64,000 bases of DNA, from contig NC_014217.1 of NCBI RefSeq assembly GCF_000092925.1, positions 1,426,001-1,490,000 on the forward strand, written 5' to 3'. The position numbers were made by a program, and so were the translations under genes. The stretch comes from Ancylobacter novellus DSM 506. GTDB taxonomy: Bacteria > Pseudomonadota > Alphaproteobacteria > Rhizobiales > Xanthobacteraceae. The notes beneath the pieces are model-generated. The model worked only from the letters and a program-made list of their open reading frames with translations, did no database searches and was not told the origin of the DNA. This document shows positions 45,266 to 54,167 of the stretch, one piece after another (within the stretch, counting starts at the first letter, position 1; each line of letters begins with the position of its first letter).

Positions 45266-46705
45266 TCAATCCCCGCGAATGCGCTGATAGCGTTCCAGCG
45301 CACGCCGGCGCGCCGCGGCATGGTCGACGATCGGGTGCGGATAGGTCTCGCCCAGCCTCACGCCGGCCTGTGCCAGCACCTGCGGCGGGGCTTGCCACGG
45401 CTTGTGGATCGACGTGTCGGGAAGGCCCGCCAGCTCCGGCACGAAACGCCGGACATAGGCGCCATCGGGATCGAATTTCTCGCCCTGGGTGACCGGATTG
45501 AAGATGCGGAAATAGGGCGCGGCATCCGCCCCCGAGCCGGCGACCCATTGCCAGCTGGCGGCATTGTTGGCCGGATCGGCATCGACCAGCGTGTCCCAGA
45601 ACCAGACCTCGCCGCGCCGCCAGTCGACGAGCGCGTGCTTGATGAGGAAGGAGGCGGCCACCATGCGCACGCGGTTATGCATCCAGCCGGTCTGCCAGAG
45701 CTGGCGCATGCCGGCGTCGATGAGCGGATAGCCGGTGAGTCCGCGCTGCCAGGCGCGCTCGATCTTGGCATCCTGGTTCCATTCGAAGCCGTCGAAGCGG
45801 CGGTTGAAATTGACCTGCGCGAGGTCCGGGAAATGGAACAGCAGATGGTAAGAGAATTCGCGCCAGTAGAGCTCGCTGACGAATTTCTCGACATCCGTAC
45901 CCCGCACCTCGCCGGCATCTGCGGCGTGGCGCACGGCGGCGAGCACCTGTTGTGGCGAGAGATGGCCGAAGCGCAGATATGGGGACAGGCGCGAGGTGTG
46001 CTCCATGTCCGGCCGGTCGCGACCCGCGGCATAGCTGCGAAGGCCGCCGTCGACGAAGGCGGCGAGCGCGGCGCGGCCGCCATCCTCGCCGGGAATCCAG
46101 CTCTCGCGGAGCCCGCCGGCCCAATCGGGCGTGGTCGGCTCCAGCTTCCAGTCGCGCAACTCATCGCCCGCCGGCGTCTCGGCGAAATGCCAGTGGCTGC
46201 CCACCCTGGCAGGGCGGCGGATGTCGTGCTGGGCGGCGTTGCGATAGAACGGTCCAAACACCTTGAACGGACCGCCAGACTGCGTCTTCACCGTCCATGG
46301 CTCATGCAGCAGCGATCCGTTGAAGCTCTCGACCATCAGGCCCTTTTGTGCGAGCTCCGTCTTGAGCGCGGCGTCGACGGCGATCTCGGCCGCGCCGTAG
46401 CGGCGGTTCCAGTAGATGGCGCCGGCTTTGGCCTCCGCCGCCACGGCGGGGACAACCTCGCCCGCCTTGCCGCGCCTCAGGATCAGTTGGCCGCCCTTGG
46501 CCTCAATCGCCTCCGTCACGGACGCCAGCGCCCGGCCGAGCCACCAGCGTGCGGCGCCGCCGAGCGGGCGTATGCCTTCGCTCTCCTCGTCCAGCAGGTA
46601 GAGTAGCACGAGCGGCCGGCCGCTCCGCTGTGCGGCATGGAGCGCGGGATTGTCGGCGAGGCGGAGATCGTCGCGGAACCAGACGAGGGCGGGCGATGCA
46701 GGCAT
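45266..46705 (-). CDS. phrB: Deoxyribodipyrimidine photolyase
   Basis: Light-driven repair of cyclobutane pyrimidine dimers. The 479 residues include the antenna-binding domain (LVWFRDDLRLADNPAL at the N-terminus) and the FAD domain, with TSRLSPYLRFGHLSP near residue 235, FVSELYWREFSYHLL near 283 and the Trp-rich WMHNRVRMVAASFLIKH block near 355, then WFWDTLVDADPANNAASWQWVAG. Length and order are normal. It lies 80 bases upstream of cysK on the same strand and may be its own unit. Confidence 0.95.
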   Translation of the reverse strand: MPASPALVWFRDDLRLADNPALHAAQRSGRPLVLLYLLDEESEGIRPLGGAARWWLGRALASVTEAIEAKGGQLILRRGKAGEVVPAVAAEAKAGAIYWNRRYGAAEIAVDAALKTELAQKGLMVESFNGSLLHEPWTVKTQSGGPFKVFGPFYRNAAQHDIRRPARVGSHWHFAETPAGDELRDWKLEPTTPDWAGGLRESWIPGEDGGRAALAAFVDGGLRSYAAGRDRPDMEHTSRLSPYLRFGHLSPQQVLAAVRHAADAGEVRGTDVEKFVSELYWREFSYHLLFHFPDLAQVNFNRRFDGFEWNQDAKIERAWQRGLTGYPLIDAGMRQLWQTGWMHNRVRMVAASFLIKHALVDWRRGEVWFWDTLVDADPANNAASWQWVAGSGADAAPYFRIFNPVTQGEKFDPDGAYVRRFVPELAGLPDTSIHKPWQAPPQVLAQAGVRLGETYPHPIVDHAAARRRALERYQRIRGD

Positions 46706-46786
46706 GGCGGCCGCAGCCTAACCGATCCGACCCGCCGAGGGCGAGGCCGACCGACGCCACCATGGCGTGGGGATCCTGACGGCACG

Positions 46787-46817
46787 AAAAAGGCGCGGGT
46801 GTCGCCACCCGCGCCTT
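46787..46817 (-). terminator. Rho-independent terminator (minus strand)
   Basis: ggcgcgggtg and cacccgcgcc pair around a short loop; read on the minus strand the stem is followed by tttttcg. It ends the 46866-47114 gene. Confidence 0.85.
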
Positions 46818-46865
46818 CCTCACAGCGTCGCCTCAGGGGAGAAAGCGTCGCGTAGTTATCCGCGT

Positions 46866-47114
46866 TCAGCGCGCGCTGCGCGCATTCTGCTCGATCTGCT
46901 GCTGGATGTAGGGCTCGACGCCCGCGGTCGGCTGGGAAACGACGGCGGCGTTGCGGCCTTCCACGAGACCCGCGCCGGGAACGGCGAGCTGCGCCGAGGT
47001 GCGGACAGTCTCGTTGTAGGCGGCACGCTCCGCCGGATCACGCGACTCCGCATGGGCGGCAGCGGTGAGACCCAGAGTGGCCACAGCGGCGGCGGCAAGG
47101 ATGAGCTTGTTCAT
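46866..47114 (-). CDS. Small exported protein of unknown function
   Basis: An 82-residue product with a clear signal peptide (MNKLILAAAAVATLG, cleavage near AHA-ES). The mature part, about 60 residues, is rich in Ala, Arg, Gln and Glu (SRDPAERAAYNETV; PYIQQQIEQNARSAR at the end) and is probably helical. No family recognised. aggagatgg precedes the ATG and a terminator follows, so it is a monocistronic gene. An unusual dyad lies 116 bases upstream. Confidence 0.75.
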   Translation of the reverse strand: MNKLILAAAAVATLGLTAAAHAESRDPAERAAYNETVRTSAQLAVPGAGLVEGRNAAVVSQPTAGVEPYIQQQIEQNARSAR

Positions 47115-47229
47115 GGTTCCATCTCCTGATTTTGGAGGAAAGGCAGCCGTCGAACGCGGCCGCCGGGTTGATGACGTGGAACGTATGTCCGGCGATGGTG
47201 CATTGCACGGTGTTCATTCGCACCGTTAG

Positions 47230-47247
47230 TATTGCGTCAGTGCAATA
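47230..47247. promoter_or_regulatory. Dyad upstream of the small exported gene
   Basis: tattgc and gcaata form a six-base inverted repeat around a six-base spacer in an AT-rich stretch. A second small dyad (gtgc-att-gcac) lies at 47198-47208. Both are in the likely promoter zone of the minus-strand 47114 start. Confidence 0.4.
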
Positions 47248-47391
47248 ACATATAGGTGATCGCGACTTGATCGTGTGCGATTGAATACCTATTGAATTGG
47301 CGACTCAAAAGTTCGTGAGCCGGCTAAAGCTTCTTGGGGCAAGGAGTGGCGGCTGGCTGTCCATGTTGCGCTGCGACAAGCGCGCGGAAGC

Positions 47392-48033
47392 TCAGTCGCC
47401 CAGATGCTGCCGCAATTCGGCGGCCAGCGCCTCGATTTCCCCAGCGCCCTTGGAGCCCGGCGCCGTTTCCATGATTGTCAGCCCCCCGCCCATGCTGGCG
47501 GCGAACGCTACCCTGTTACCAAGTAGCGTCTGCGCCGCCGGATGGCCGAGGGCACGAATCGCCTCGCTCATCTCCTGGGTGAGGGCGGCGCGCGACTGCG
47601 CGCGGTTAATGACGATGAGCGAGGCGGTGCCTTCCTTAGCGATCATGTCCAGCGTGGGCTGCGTCGCCCACAGATCGATCGGGGTCGGCTGCACCGGCAC
47701 CGCGACAAGGCTTGCCGTCTCTATGGCCGGACGGGATTCGACGTCGGATTTCGGCGGCGTGTCGATGACCACGAAGCCATAGTCGCGTGCCAGACTGCGC
47801 GCTTCGCGGCGTGCGCCCCAGCCAGAGGCTGTGCGGAAGGAGAGCCCGGTCGCGTCTTCGCCGAGCGTGCCCTCGCGCGCCTCGAACCATTCGCCGAGGC
47901 TGCCCTGCGGGTCGCAGTCGAGCAGTGCGACGCGTGCGCCCGCCTGAGCGAGCGCAACGGCGAGATGGGCGGCGAGCGTGGTCTTGCCCGATCCGCCCTT
48001 CTGCTGGGCAATGGTGATGATTCGCCCGCTCAT
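47392..48033 (-). CDS. Orphan ParA/MinD-type ATPase
   Basis: A 213-residue deviant Walker ATPase. The P-loop is QQKGGSGKTTLAAHLA near residue 10, with the signature lysine before the GKTT; LLDCDPQGSLGEWF and VVIDTPPK follow as motifs A' and B. Such proteins position plasmids, chemoreceptors, carboxysomes or other cargo. No parB or parS-like array is adjacent, so the cargo is unknown. It starts 84 bases downstream of the L,D-transpeptidase stop on the same strand and could share its transcript. Confidence 0.9.
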   Translation of the reverse strand: MSGRIITIAQQKGGSGKTTLAAHLAVALAQAGARVALLDCDPQGSLGEWFEAREGTLGEDATGLSFRTASGWGARREARSLARDYGFVVIDTPPKSDVESRPAIETASLVAVPVQPTPIDLWATQPTLDMIAKEGTASLIVINRAQSRAALTQEMSEAIRALGHPAAQTLLGNRVAFAASMGGGLTIMETAPGSKGAGEIEALAAELRQHLGD

Positions 48034-48117
48034 CGCTGGTGCCTCCCGCTCCCGTCAGCGTTGCACTGCAGCAGGCGGGCGGCAACCGTTTAATCGCGCG
48101 ACGTCAGCCGGCGTGCG

Positions 48118-48819
48118 TCACGCGCTAGGCGAGGCGCCGCCGAGCACGACCACCTTGGTGCCGACCGCCACGCGGTTGTAGAGGTCGATGGCATCCTGGT
48201 TGATCATGCGGATGCAACCGGAGGAGACGTTGGTGCCGATCGTGTAGGGCTCCAGCGTGCCGTGGATGCGGTACAGCGTGTCCTTGCCGTTCTGCCACAG
48301 ATACATCGCCCGGGCGCCGAGCGGGTTCTGCAGGCCGCCGGCCACGCCCTGGCCGCTCTGCAGCTTGGTGAGCTGCGGCTTGATGTCGGGCCTGCGGTCG
48401 ATCATCTCCTTCGGCGGATACCAGTCCGGCCATTCCTGCTTGGAGTTGATTGTGGCGCTGCCGGACCAGCCGAAGCCTTCCTTGCCGACGCCGACGCCAT
48501 AGCGCATCGCCACCCCGCCGGGCATCACATAGTACAGGAAATGCTCGCGCGGATCGATGATGATGGTGCCGGGCGGCTGGCTGGTCGAATAGGGCACCTC
48601 GCGGCGCAGATAGACCGGATTGATCCGCGAGGTGTCGACCTCGGCGATGGGGAAGCGATCCGCCATCGGGCCGTAGGTGCCGGTGGGCGCATAGGAGGTG
48701 ACCGGCGTGATCGGGGTAAGCGGCGCGCTGGCCGTGGTCGTCCGCTTGCAGCCGCCCAAAGCAAGGGCGACGCCGGCCATGGAAAGGCCCAGCACGGCGC
48801 GACGATCAAGGTTAGGCAT
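48118..48819 (-). CDS. L,D-transpeptidase (YkuD family), probable lipoprotein
   Basis: Cross-links peptidoglycan or attaches proteins to it in the periplasm. The 233 residues open with LDRRAVLGLSMAGVALALGGC, a twin-Arg-like lipoprotein signal whose lipobox cysteine is near residue 24. The catalytic block is YRIHGTLEPYTIG followed by SSGCIRMINQD near residue 209, with the active Cys. The ATG at 48819 follows ggagg; the upstream codon at 48828 is TTG. It belongs to a family with many copies in Hyphomicrobiales. Confidence 0.92.
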   Translation of the reverse strand: MPNLDRRAVLGLSMAGVALALGGCKRTTTASAPLTPITPVTSYAPTGTYGPMADRFPIAEVDTSRINPVYLRREVPYSTSQPPGTIIIDPREHFLYYVMPGGVAMRYGVGVGKEGFGWSGSATINSKQEWPDWYPPKEMIDRRPDIKPQLTKLQSGQGVAGGLQNPLGARAMYLWQNGKDTLYRIHGTLEPYTIGTNVSSGCIRMINQDAIDLYNRVAVGTKVVVLGGASPSA

Positions 48820-48970
48820 GTTCCGCAACCCTCCGCGAATTCAACCCGCACATATTAATGCGAATATGGTGAACAAGTTCTTGCCGAGCGCGTGATCGCG
48901 CGCCTCCACACCCCGCTGCGGGGTGCGGCTGCCGCATTCGTGATCATGCGGTCGGGGCGTTCGCGTGGGT

Positions 48971-49570
48971 TCAGCGCGGGCGGGGCAGGGAGCGGAGGTT
49001 GTCGACCCAGGAGAAGTCGAAATAGCCGCCGCGCGCGAGCGCATGCAGCTTTTCGGTGCGCAGCAGCCCGTCCTCGATGAAGCTCTCGTCGATATGCACG
49101 CCGATCACCTCGCCGAAGGTGAGATGCCGGCCAGTCTCCGCGCCGTGGCGGTCCTTCAGGTCGATGGTCTCGATCCACACGCATTCGAGCGCGCAGGGAG
49201 CGGCTGCCACACGCGGCGGCTTCACCAGGCGCGAGGGCGCGCGCTCGAGTTCCGCGAGCTCGAATTCGCTCTCGTCCGGCGGGATCGGCTTGGAGGTGAG
49301 GTTAACCTGCTCGATCAGTGCGTGCGTGGCGAGATTGCAGACGAATTCACCGGTCGCCATGACGTTGCGCACCGTGTCCTTCAACCCGTCGCTGGAGAAC
49401 ATGACGATGTCCGGCCCCTCACTCACCAGGTTGAAGAAGGAGTAGGGGGCGAGGTTGGCGACGCCGTCCTCCGACAGGGTGGAGATCCAGCCGATGGGGC
49501 GCGGCGCGACGATGGCCTTAAGCGGGTTGTGCGGCAGGCCATGATTGCGGCGGGTCGGCTCGTAAAACAT
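48971..49570 (-). CDS. Flavin reductase-like (FMN split-barrel) protein
   Basis: A 199-residue protein of the flavin reductase-like domain family. Motifs include AIVAPRPIGWISTLSEDG near residue 19, NLAPYSFFN and a GEFVCNLAT strand near residue 73, typical of FMN-binding split barrels. It could reduce flavin for a partner oxygenase or act as an oxidoreductase; no partner oxygenase is near. It begins four bases after the nitroreductase stop, so the two flavoproteins form an operon. Confidence 0.88.
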   Translation of the reverse strand: MFYEPTRRNHGLPHNPLKAIVAPRPIGWISTLSEDGVANLAPYSFFNLVSEGPDIVMFSSDGLKDTVRNVMATGEFVCNLATHALIEQVNLTSKPIPPDESEFELAELERAPSRLVKPPRVAAAPCALECVWIETIDLKDRHGAETGRHLTFGEVIGVHIDESFIEDGLLRTEKLHALARGGYFDFSWVDNLRSLPRPR

Positions 49571-49574
49571 GGCC

Positions 49575-50138
49575 TTAGAACCTCGTCACGATGTCGGCGA
49601 GCGCCGGGCGCGGCCGGTCGTCCTGCGGGCGGGCGAGCGTGCCGACATGCACGAAGCCGATGAAGCGTTCGTTTTCGCTGAGGCCGAGCGCGGCGCGCAC
49701 GCGCGCGTCATAGGCCTGCCAGCCGGTGAGCCAGGTGGCGGCATAACCGAGCGCATGGGCGGCGAGCACCAGCAGCGTGCAGGCCGCGGCGCCGGAAAGC
49801 GTCTGTTCCCATTCGGGAATTTTCGCGTGGGGTCCTGCCTTCGAGACGACGCCGATGACCAGCGGTGCGTGCGAAAGCCGCATGCGCTCGATGGCGACGC
49901 GGTCCTCGTCGGCGTCCGGGTTGTCGGCGCGGAAGGCGGCGGCGATGGCCTCGCCGGCACGCCCGCGCGCCTCGCCCTCAAAGATGACGAAGCGCCAGGG
50001 GGCGAGCTTGCCGTGGTCGGGCACGCGCGAGGCGATGGCGAGCATCTCGTCGAGCTGGGCCGGCGTCGGGCCAGGGGAGGTGAGATCGAAGACCTTCGGG
50101 CTCTTGCGCGTCTTCAGAAGGGTCAGGGCGTCGGTCAT
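49575..50138 (-). CDS. Nitroreductase family protein (YdjA-like)
   Basis: A 187-residue FMN-dependent oxidoreductase. The N-terminal KTRKSPKVFDL, then RVPDHGKLAPWRFVIFEG near residue 37 and GYAATWLTGW near residue 130 resemble YdjA-type small nitroreductases. It would use NAD(P)H to reduce nitro or quinone compounds; the true substrate is unknown. The ATG at 50138 was selected over an open extension to 50273, which has non-typical sequence. Co-transcribed with the flavin reductase-like gene. Confidence 0.88.
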   Translation of the reverse strand: MTDALTLLKTRKSPKVFDLTSPGPTPAQLDEMLAIASRVPDHGKLAPWRFVIFEGEARGRAGEAIAAAFRADNPDADEDRVAIERMRLSHAPLVIGVVSKAGPHAKIPEWEQTLSGAAACTLLVLAAHALGYAATWLTGWQAYDARVRAALGLSENERFIGFVHVGTLARPQDDRPRPALADIVTRF

Positions 50139-50362
50139 GGCCAATGGCGTTCCTTCAGCGTTCTCTGCGCGTAGCACGGCGCCGGCGTGCCACCAAGCCG
50201 CGGCGGTGGCGGCGCCGTGGCATTCGGCATTGGCTCCTGCCGACTTGAATTTGCCGCTGTTTAAAGGCACCAACGGCGCCGATGACGCACGCGTCCCGCC
50301 ATTCGCCCGTCGCTTCGAATCCGCGCCGCCCGCGTACCGGCGGCGCGAGGACGCGTTTCATC

Positions 50363-51400
50363 ATGCGCGCGGCGCTGCTGCTGCCGATGCTGTGGGCGGC
50401 TGTCGCGTCGGTGCAGGCGCAATCCGATCAGGCTCCGCCATCGGGCGCGCTGCCCTTCGTCGGTACGCAGGTGCCTGGACGGCCACTGGCGGGCAGCATG
50501 GCGCTGCCGGCGCTGATCGCTCCCGGCCAGCAGCCGCAGGTACCGCCGAAGGCCGGCGATCCGCATTCCATCCTGCCGCAGCCCCCGGCGGGGAAGGTCG
50601 CCATCGGCATGAGCGCGCGCTTTGGCGACAATGACCCGTTCATTCCGCGCGGGCTGGTCTGGCGCATCTTCGCCGACCGGCCGGAGGCCTCGGGCGCCTA
50701 TCCGCTGGTCGCCGAAGCGGCCGATCCCGCGCCGGTGTTCTTCCTCTCGCCGGGCGGCTACGTCGTCCACGTCTCCTACGGCCTCGCCAGCGTCGCCCGC
50801 CGCATCGTGGTCGGCGAGGAGTCGCGACGCGAGCAACTGCTGCTCTCCGCCGGCGGCGTGACGCTGCACAGCGACGTCAGCGACAAGCCGATCCCGGCGC
50901 AGAAGGTCACCTACGACATTTTCGAGGGCAGCTTCCTGCAGGGCCGCGCCGCTAGCCGTCCGTTCTACCGGGGCGCCAATTCCGGCGAACTGATCGTGCT
51001 GCCCGCCGGCAGCTATTACGTTGTCTCGACCTATGGCGAGGGCAACGCCGTCATCCAGGCCGACGTTGCCGTGGCGCCGGGCAAGGTGACCGATGCGACG
51101 CTGCATCACCGGGCCGGCGAGATCGCGCTGCGACTGGTCAAGGTGGCGGGTGGCGATCCTCTGCCCGACACGCAATGGTCGGTGCTCACCCCCGGCGGCG
51201 ACAGCGTGAAGGAATCGATCAACACGCTGCCGACCTTCGTGCTGGCCGAAGGTGAGTACACCGCCGTCGCCCGCTACGAGGGCAAGACCTACACCAAGGA
51301 GTTCACCGTCGAATCCGGCAAGGACGGGCCGGTCGAGGTGATGCTCGGCGAGCAGGTGGCGCCGCCGAGCCTCGACGCCACGGAAGGCAGCGGCGACTGA
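50363..51400 (+). CDS. Secreted three-repeat beta-sandwich protein, unknown function
   Basis: A 345-residue exported protein: signal peptide MRAALLLPMLWAAVASVQAQ, a Pro-rich linker to about residue 75, then three tandem repeats of about 85 residues. The repeat core is seen as LSPGGYVVHVSYG, LPAGSYYVVSTYG and LAEGEYTAVARYEG, each followed by a short strand and a Gly turn. This is how Ig-like or carboxypeptidase-regulatory domains look. No catalytic motif or membrane segment beyond the signal. The start at 50363 gives a clean signal; an in-frame ATG at 50282 would add a basic leader. Divergent from the nitroreductase operon. Confidence 0.78.
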   Translation: MRAALLLPMLWAAVASVQAQSDQAPPSGALPFVGTQVPGRPLAGSMALPALIAPGQQPQVPPKAGDPHSILPQPPAGKVAIGMSARFGDNDPFIPRGLVWRIFADRPEASGAYPLVAEAADPAPVFFLSPGGYVVHVSYGLASVARRIVVGEESRREQLLLSAGGVTLHSDVSDKPIPAQKVTYDIFEGSFLQGRAASRPFYRGANSGELIVLPAGSYYVVSTYGEGNAVIQADVAVAPGKVTDATLHHRAGEIALRLVKVAGGDPLPDTQWSVLTPGGDSVKESINTLPTFVLAEGEYTAVARYEGKTYTKEFTVESGKDGPVEVMLGEQVAPPSLDATEGSGD

Positions 51401-51504
51401 GCGCCGCGCGGCGGTTCACGTCGCGCCTCCGTCATCATGGTCAACGCTTTCTTAAGCGGCGGCTCCCATCATCACCCATCGATGGAAGCAGCCGGGAGTC
51501 GGCC

Positions 51505-52629
51505 ATGATCGTACGTCAGTTTCTTGAGTGGGCGCGTACGGCACCGGAGGACGCCCGTGCCAAGGCGGTGGCGGCTCTGGCCAAGGTCTATCTGCGTCCC
51601 GACCTCGCGGCCGATGACCGTGCCGAGATGGACGCTGCCCTGCCGCAGATCGCCGGCGATCCTTCGCCACTGGTGCAACTCGCCCTGGCCTCGGCGCTCT
51701 GCCGCCACCCGCTCGTGCCGGCGGACCTCGTGCTGCGGCTGGCCGCGCTCGGCGGCGCGGCGGGCGAGGAGATGCTCACCCATTCGCCGGTGCTGAACAT
51801 GCGCGAGCTCATCGGGTTCGCGGCGACCGATGTCGTCAGCCGGCAAGTGGCCATTGCCGACCGCGAGGCGCTGCCGGCGCCGGTGTCCGCCGCACTGGCC
51901 GAGAGCGGCGACGTCGCCGCCTGCCTTGCGCTGGTGCGCAACCCGACGGCGGACGTCCCCGGTTTCGCGCTGGGCCATATCGTCTCCCGCTTCGGCCATG
52001 TGCCGGAACTGCGCGCGGCCCTGCTGGTGCGGCACGACCTACCGCCCGCGGCGCATCATGCGCTGATCCGTGCCGTCGCGGGCACGCTGTCGTCCTTCGT
52101 CGGGGAGCGGCAATGGCTGCCGCCGGCGGAGGCCGCCCGCGTCGCGCGCGAGGCTTGTGAATCCGCTGCCGTCAACGAGGCATCGCGCCGCCAGGCAGAC
52201 GAGGTGCGCGCGCTGGTCGAGGCGCTGCACGGACGTGGCGAACTGACCTCGGCGCTGGTGCTGCGTTCGCTGCTGTGCGGCCAGGTGCGGCTGTTCCTGG
52301 AGGCAGTGTCGGTGATCTCGGGTATCAAGATCGACCATGTCGCCGCGCTCGCCGCCGACCGCTCTGGGGAGGCATTCCGGTTGCTTTATGACCGCATCGG
52401 ACTGCCGGCGGGCGCCTTCATCGGCTTCCGCACAGCGCTGGAGGTGGTGCAGGCCGAGGCCTATCTCGACGAGGAAGACGAGGCGCCGGGCCTCAAGCAG
52501 CGCATCGTCGAGCGCGTCATCGCCGCCTATGAGGCGGAAGGCGAGACGACGGGTGGCAACGGCGTCGTCGCCCTGCTGCGGCGCTGGCGCGACGAGGCGA
52601 AGGATACGGGCCGCGTGATAGCGGCTTGA
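51505..52629 (+). CDS. DUF2336 domain-containing protein
   Basis: A 374-residue alpha-helical cytoplasmic protein of the DUF2336 family, nearly confined to Alphaproteobacteria. It has the look of HEAT-type helical repeats: DDRAEMDAALPQIAGDPSPLVQLALA near residue 38 (in part), HSPVLNMREL and NPTADVPGFALGHI. Function is not established; some relatives lie near motility or cell-envelope genes. It meets nadK tail to tail with only three bases between the stops. Confidence 0.85.
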   Translation: MIVRQFLEWARTAPEDARAKAVAALAKVYLRPDLAADDRAEMDAALPQIAGDPSPLVQLALASALCRHPLVPADLVLRLAALGGAAGEEMLTHSPVLNMRELIGFAATDVVSRQVAIADREALPAPVSAALAESGDVAACLALVRNPTADVPGFALGHIVSRFGHVPELRAALLVRHDLPPAAHHALIRAVAGTLSSFVGERQWLPPAEAARVAREACESAAVNEASRRQADEVRALVEALHGRGELTSALVLRSLLCGQVRLFLEAVSVISGIKIDHVAALAADRSGEAFRLLYDRIGLPAGAFIGFRTALEVVQAEAYLDEEDEAPGLKQRIVERVIAAYEAEGETTGGNGVVALLRRWRDEAKDTGRVIAA

Positions 52630-52632
52630 GGC

Positions 52633-53451
52633 TCAGCCGAACTGCTCGAGGAGGATGCGCTCCTCCATCGAGTGGTCGCGATCGACCAGCATGGTCATGG
52701 ACGACTCCCGATCGAGCCGCGCCCGCACGGCGACCACGTTCAGCACCTGGAAATGATCGGCGGTGGCGTTGACCGGCCGCTTCTCGAATTCCAGCACGGC
52801 GATGTCGACCCGCGCATGGTCGCGTACCAGCGCGCCGCGCCAGCGCCGCGGACGGAAGGCCGAGATCGGGGTCACCGCCAGCAGCGGCGTGCCGATGGGC
52901 AGGATCGGACCCTGGGCGGAGAGGTTGTAGGCGGTGGAGCCCGCGGGCGTCGCCACCAGCACGCCGTCGCAGATCAGCTCCTCCATGCGCACCTTGCCAT
53001 CGATGGCGATGCGCAGTTTCGAGGCCTGGTAGGACTGGCGGATCAGCGACACCTCGTTGATCGCCCAGGCGCGGTGCTGGCGGCCGTTGACGTCGGTGGC
53101 CTCCATCATCAGCGGATGGATGACCACGCGCTGCGAGGCGGCGATACGCTCGGGCAGGTCCTCCTCACGAAAGCCGTTCATCAGGAAGCCGACCGAGCCG
53201 CGGTTCATGCCGTAGATCGGCTTGCCGCTGTCGCGGAAGCGGTGGAGCGTCTGCAACATGAAGCCGTCGCCGCCGAGGGCGACGACGATGTCCGCGTCCT
53301 CCGGCGCGATGGTGCCGTAACGGGCGACAAGCCGCGCCTGCGCCTGCACGGCGTCGGGCGCCTCGCTCGCGACGAAGGCGATTCGGCCATATGCTGGTAA
53401 AGAGTCGGCTTCCACGCTGCTCTCCGGGGCGGGGCGGGCGACTTCGTTCAT
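52633..53451 (-). CDS. nadK: NAD kinase
   Basis: Phosphorylates NAD to NADP with ATP or polyphosphate in the cytoplasm. The 272 residues hold the GGDG motif in [17 protein letters not shown] near residue 57, the NE motif in [12 protein letters not shown] near 130 and the [15 protein letters not shown] block near 168. Length is normal for the alphaproteobacterial form. Divergent from cutA with 29 bases between starts, so their promoters overlap. Confidence 0.95.
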   Translation of the reverse strand: MNEVARPAPESSVEADSLPAYGRIAFVASEAPDAVQAQARLVARYGTIAPEDADIVVALGGDGFMLQTLHRFRDSGKPIYGMNRGSVGFLMNGFREEDLPERIAASQRVVIHPLMMEATDVNGRQHRAWAINEVSLIRQSYQASKLRIAIDGKVRMEELICDGVLVATPAGSTAYNLSAQGPILPIGTPLLAVTPISAFRPRRWRGALVRDHARVDIAVLEFEKRPVNATADHFQVLNVVAVRARLDRESSMTMLVDRDHSMEERILLEQFG

Positions 53452-53480
53452 GCGGGACAGCCCGATGCGCGGGGTGAGGG

Positions 53481-53819
53481 ATGGCGATGCTAGAGGGCGG
53501 CTATAGCACGATCATGGTCTATACGACGTGGCCCGGCGCCGTCGAGGCGGAAGCTGCCGGCCGGGCCATCGTGGCGGACGGACTGGCAGCCTGCGTCAAT
53601 ATACTGCCGGGAATGGTGTCGATCTATCGCTGGCAGGGCGAGATCGAGCGCGCGGACGAGGTGGTGATGATCCTGAAGACCCGCGCCGACCTCGCCGAGC
53701 CGGTGGCGCAGGCGGTGCGCGCCCGCCACCCCTATGAGACACCGGCGGTGCTGTTCATCCCTGTCACCGGTGGCGACGCCGACTATCTCGACTGGATCGC
53801 CGCCGAGACGGAGGAATGA
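53481..53819 (+). CDS. cutA: Divalent-cation tolerance protein CutA
   Basis: Small trimeric protein of 112 residues with the CutA fold. [19 protein letters not shown] at the N-terminus, [22 protein letters not shown] near residue 34 (in part) and [16 protein letters not shown] are family signatures. It was linked to copper tolerance in E. coli, but the general role is unclear. The first ATG at 53481 follows ggggtgaggg; an ATG two codons later is an alternative. Confidence 0.93.
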   Translation: MAMLEGGYSTIMVYTTWPGAVEAEAAGRAIVADGLAACVNILPGMVSIYRWQGEIERADEVVMILKTRADLAEPVAQAVRARHPYETPAVLFIPVTGGDADYLDWIAAETEE

Positions 53820-53829
53820 AGGGCGGCGC

Positions 53830-54075
53830 TCAGCCCTCGGCGTCGCGCAGATAGGGCTCGACCGGGCCCTTGAGCATCACGGTCATCGGGTTGCCGGCGC
53901 GGTCCTTGGCCTTGCCGACCGAGACGCGGATCCAGCCCTCGCTGACGCAGTATTCCTCGACATTGGTCTTCTCGGCGCCCTTGAAACGGATGCCGACGCC
54001 GCGCTCGATCAGCTCGGCATTGAAATAGGGGCTGTTCGGGTCGCTCGACAGGCGGTCGGGGAGAGTGTCGCTCAT
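53830..54075 (-). CDS. DUF3297 family protein
   Basis: An 81-residue cytoplasmic protein of the DUF3297 family. The conserved body is PDRLSSDPNSPYFNAELIER followed by GVGIRFKGAEKTNVEEYCVS and MTVMLKGPVEPYLR. The family is widespread in Proteobacteria without a known role. It converges on cutA with ten bases between stops and is probably monocistronic. Confidence 0.88.
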   Translation of the reverse strand: MSDTLPDRLSSDPNSPYFNAELIERGVGIRFKGAEKTNVEEYCVSEGWIRVSVGKAKDRAGNPMTVMLKGPVEPYLRDAEG

Positions 54076-54167
54076 CGGGGTCCTCGCAGGCTCGACAAAT
54101 CAAGGGCGCGAGACATAGCCCCGCGCCCGCTGCCTGCCAAGTCGGCATCGGTGTTTCTAGATCGGGC

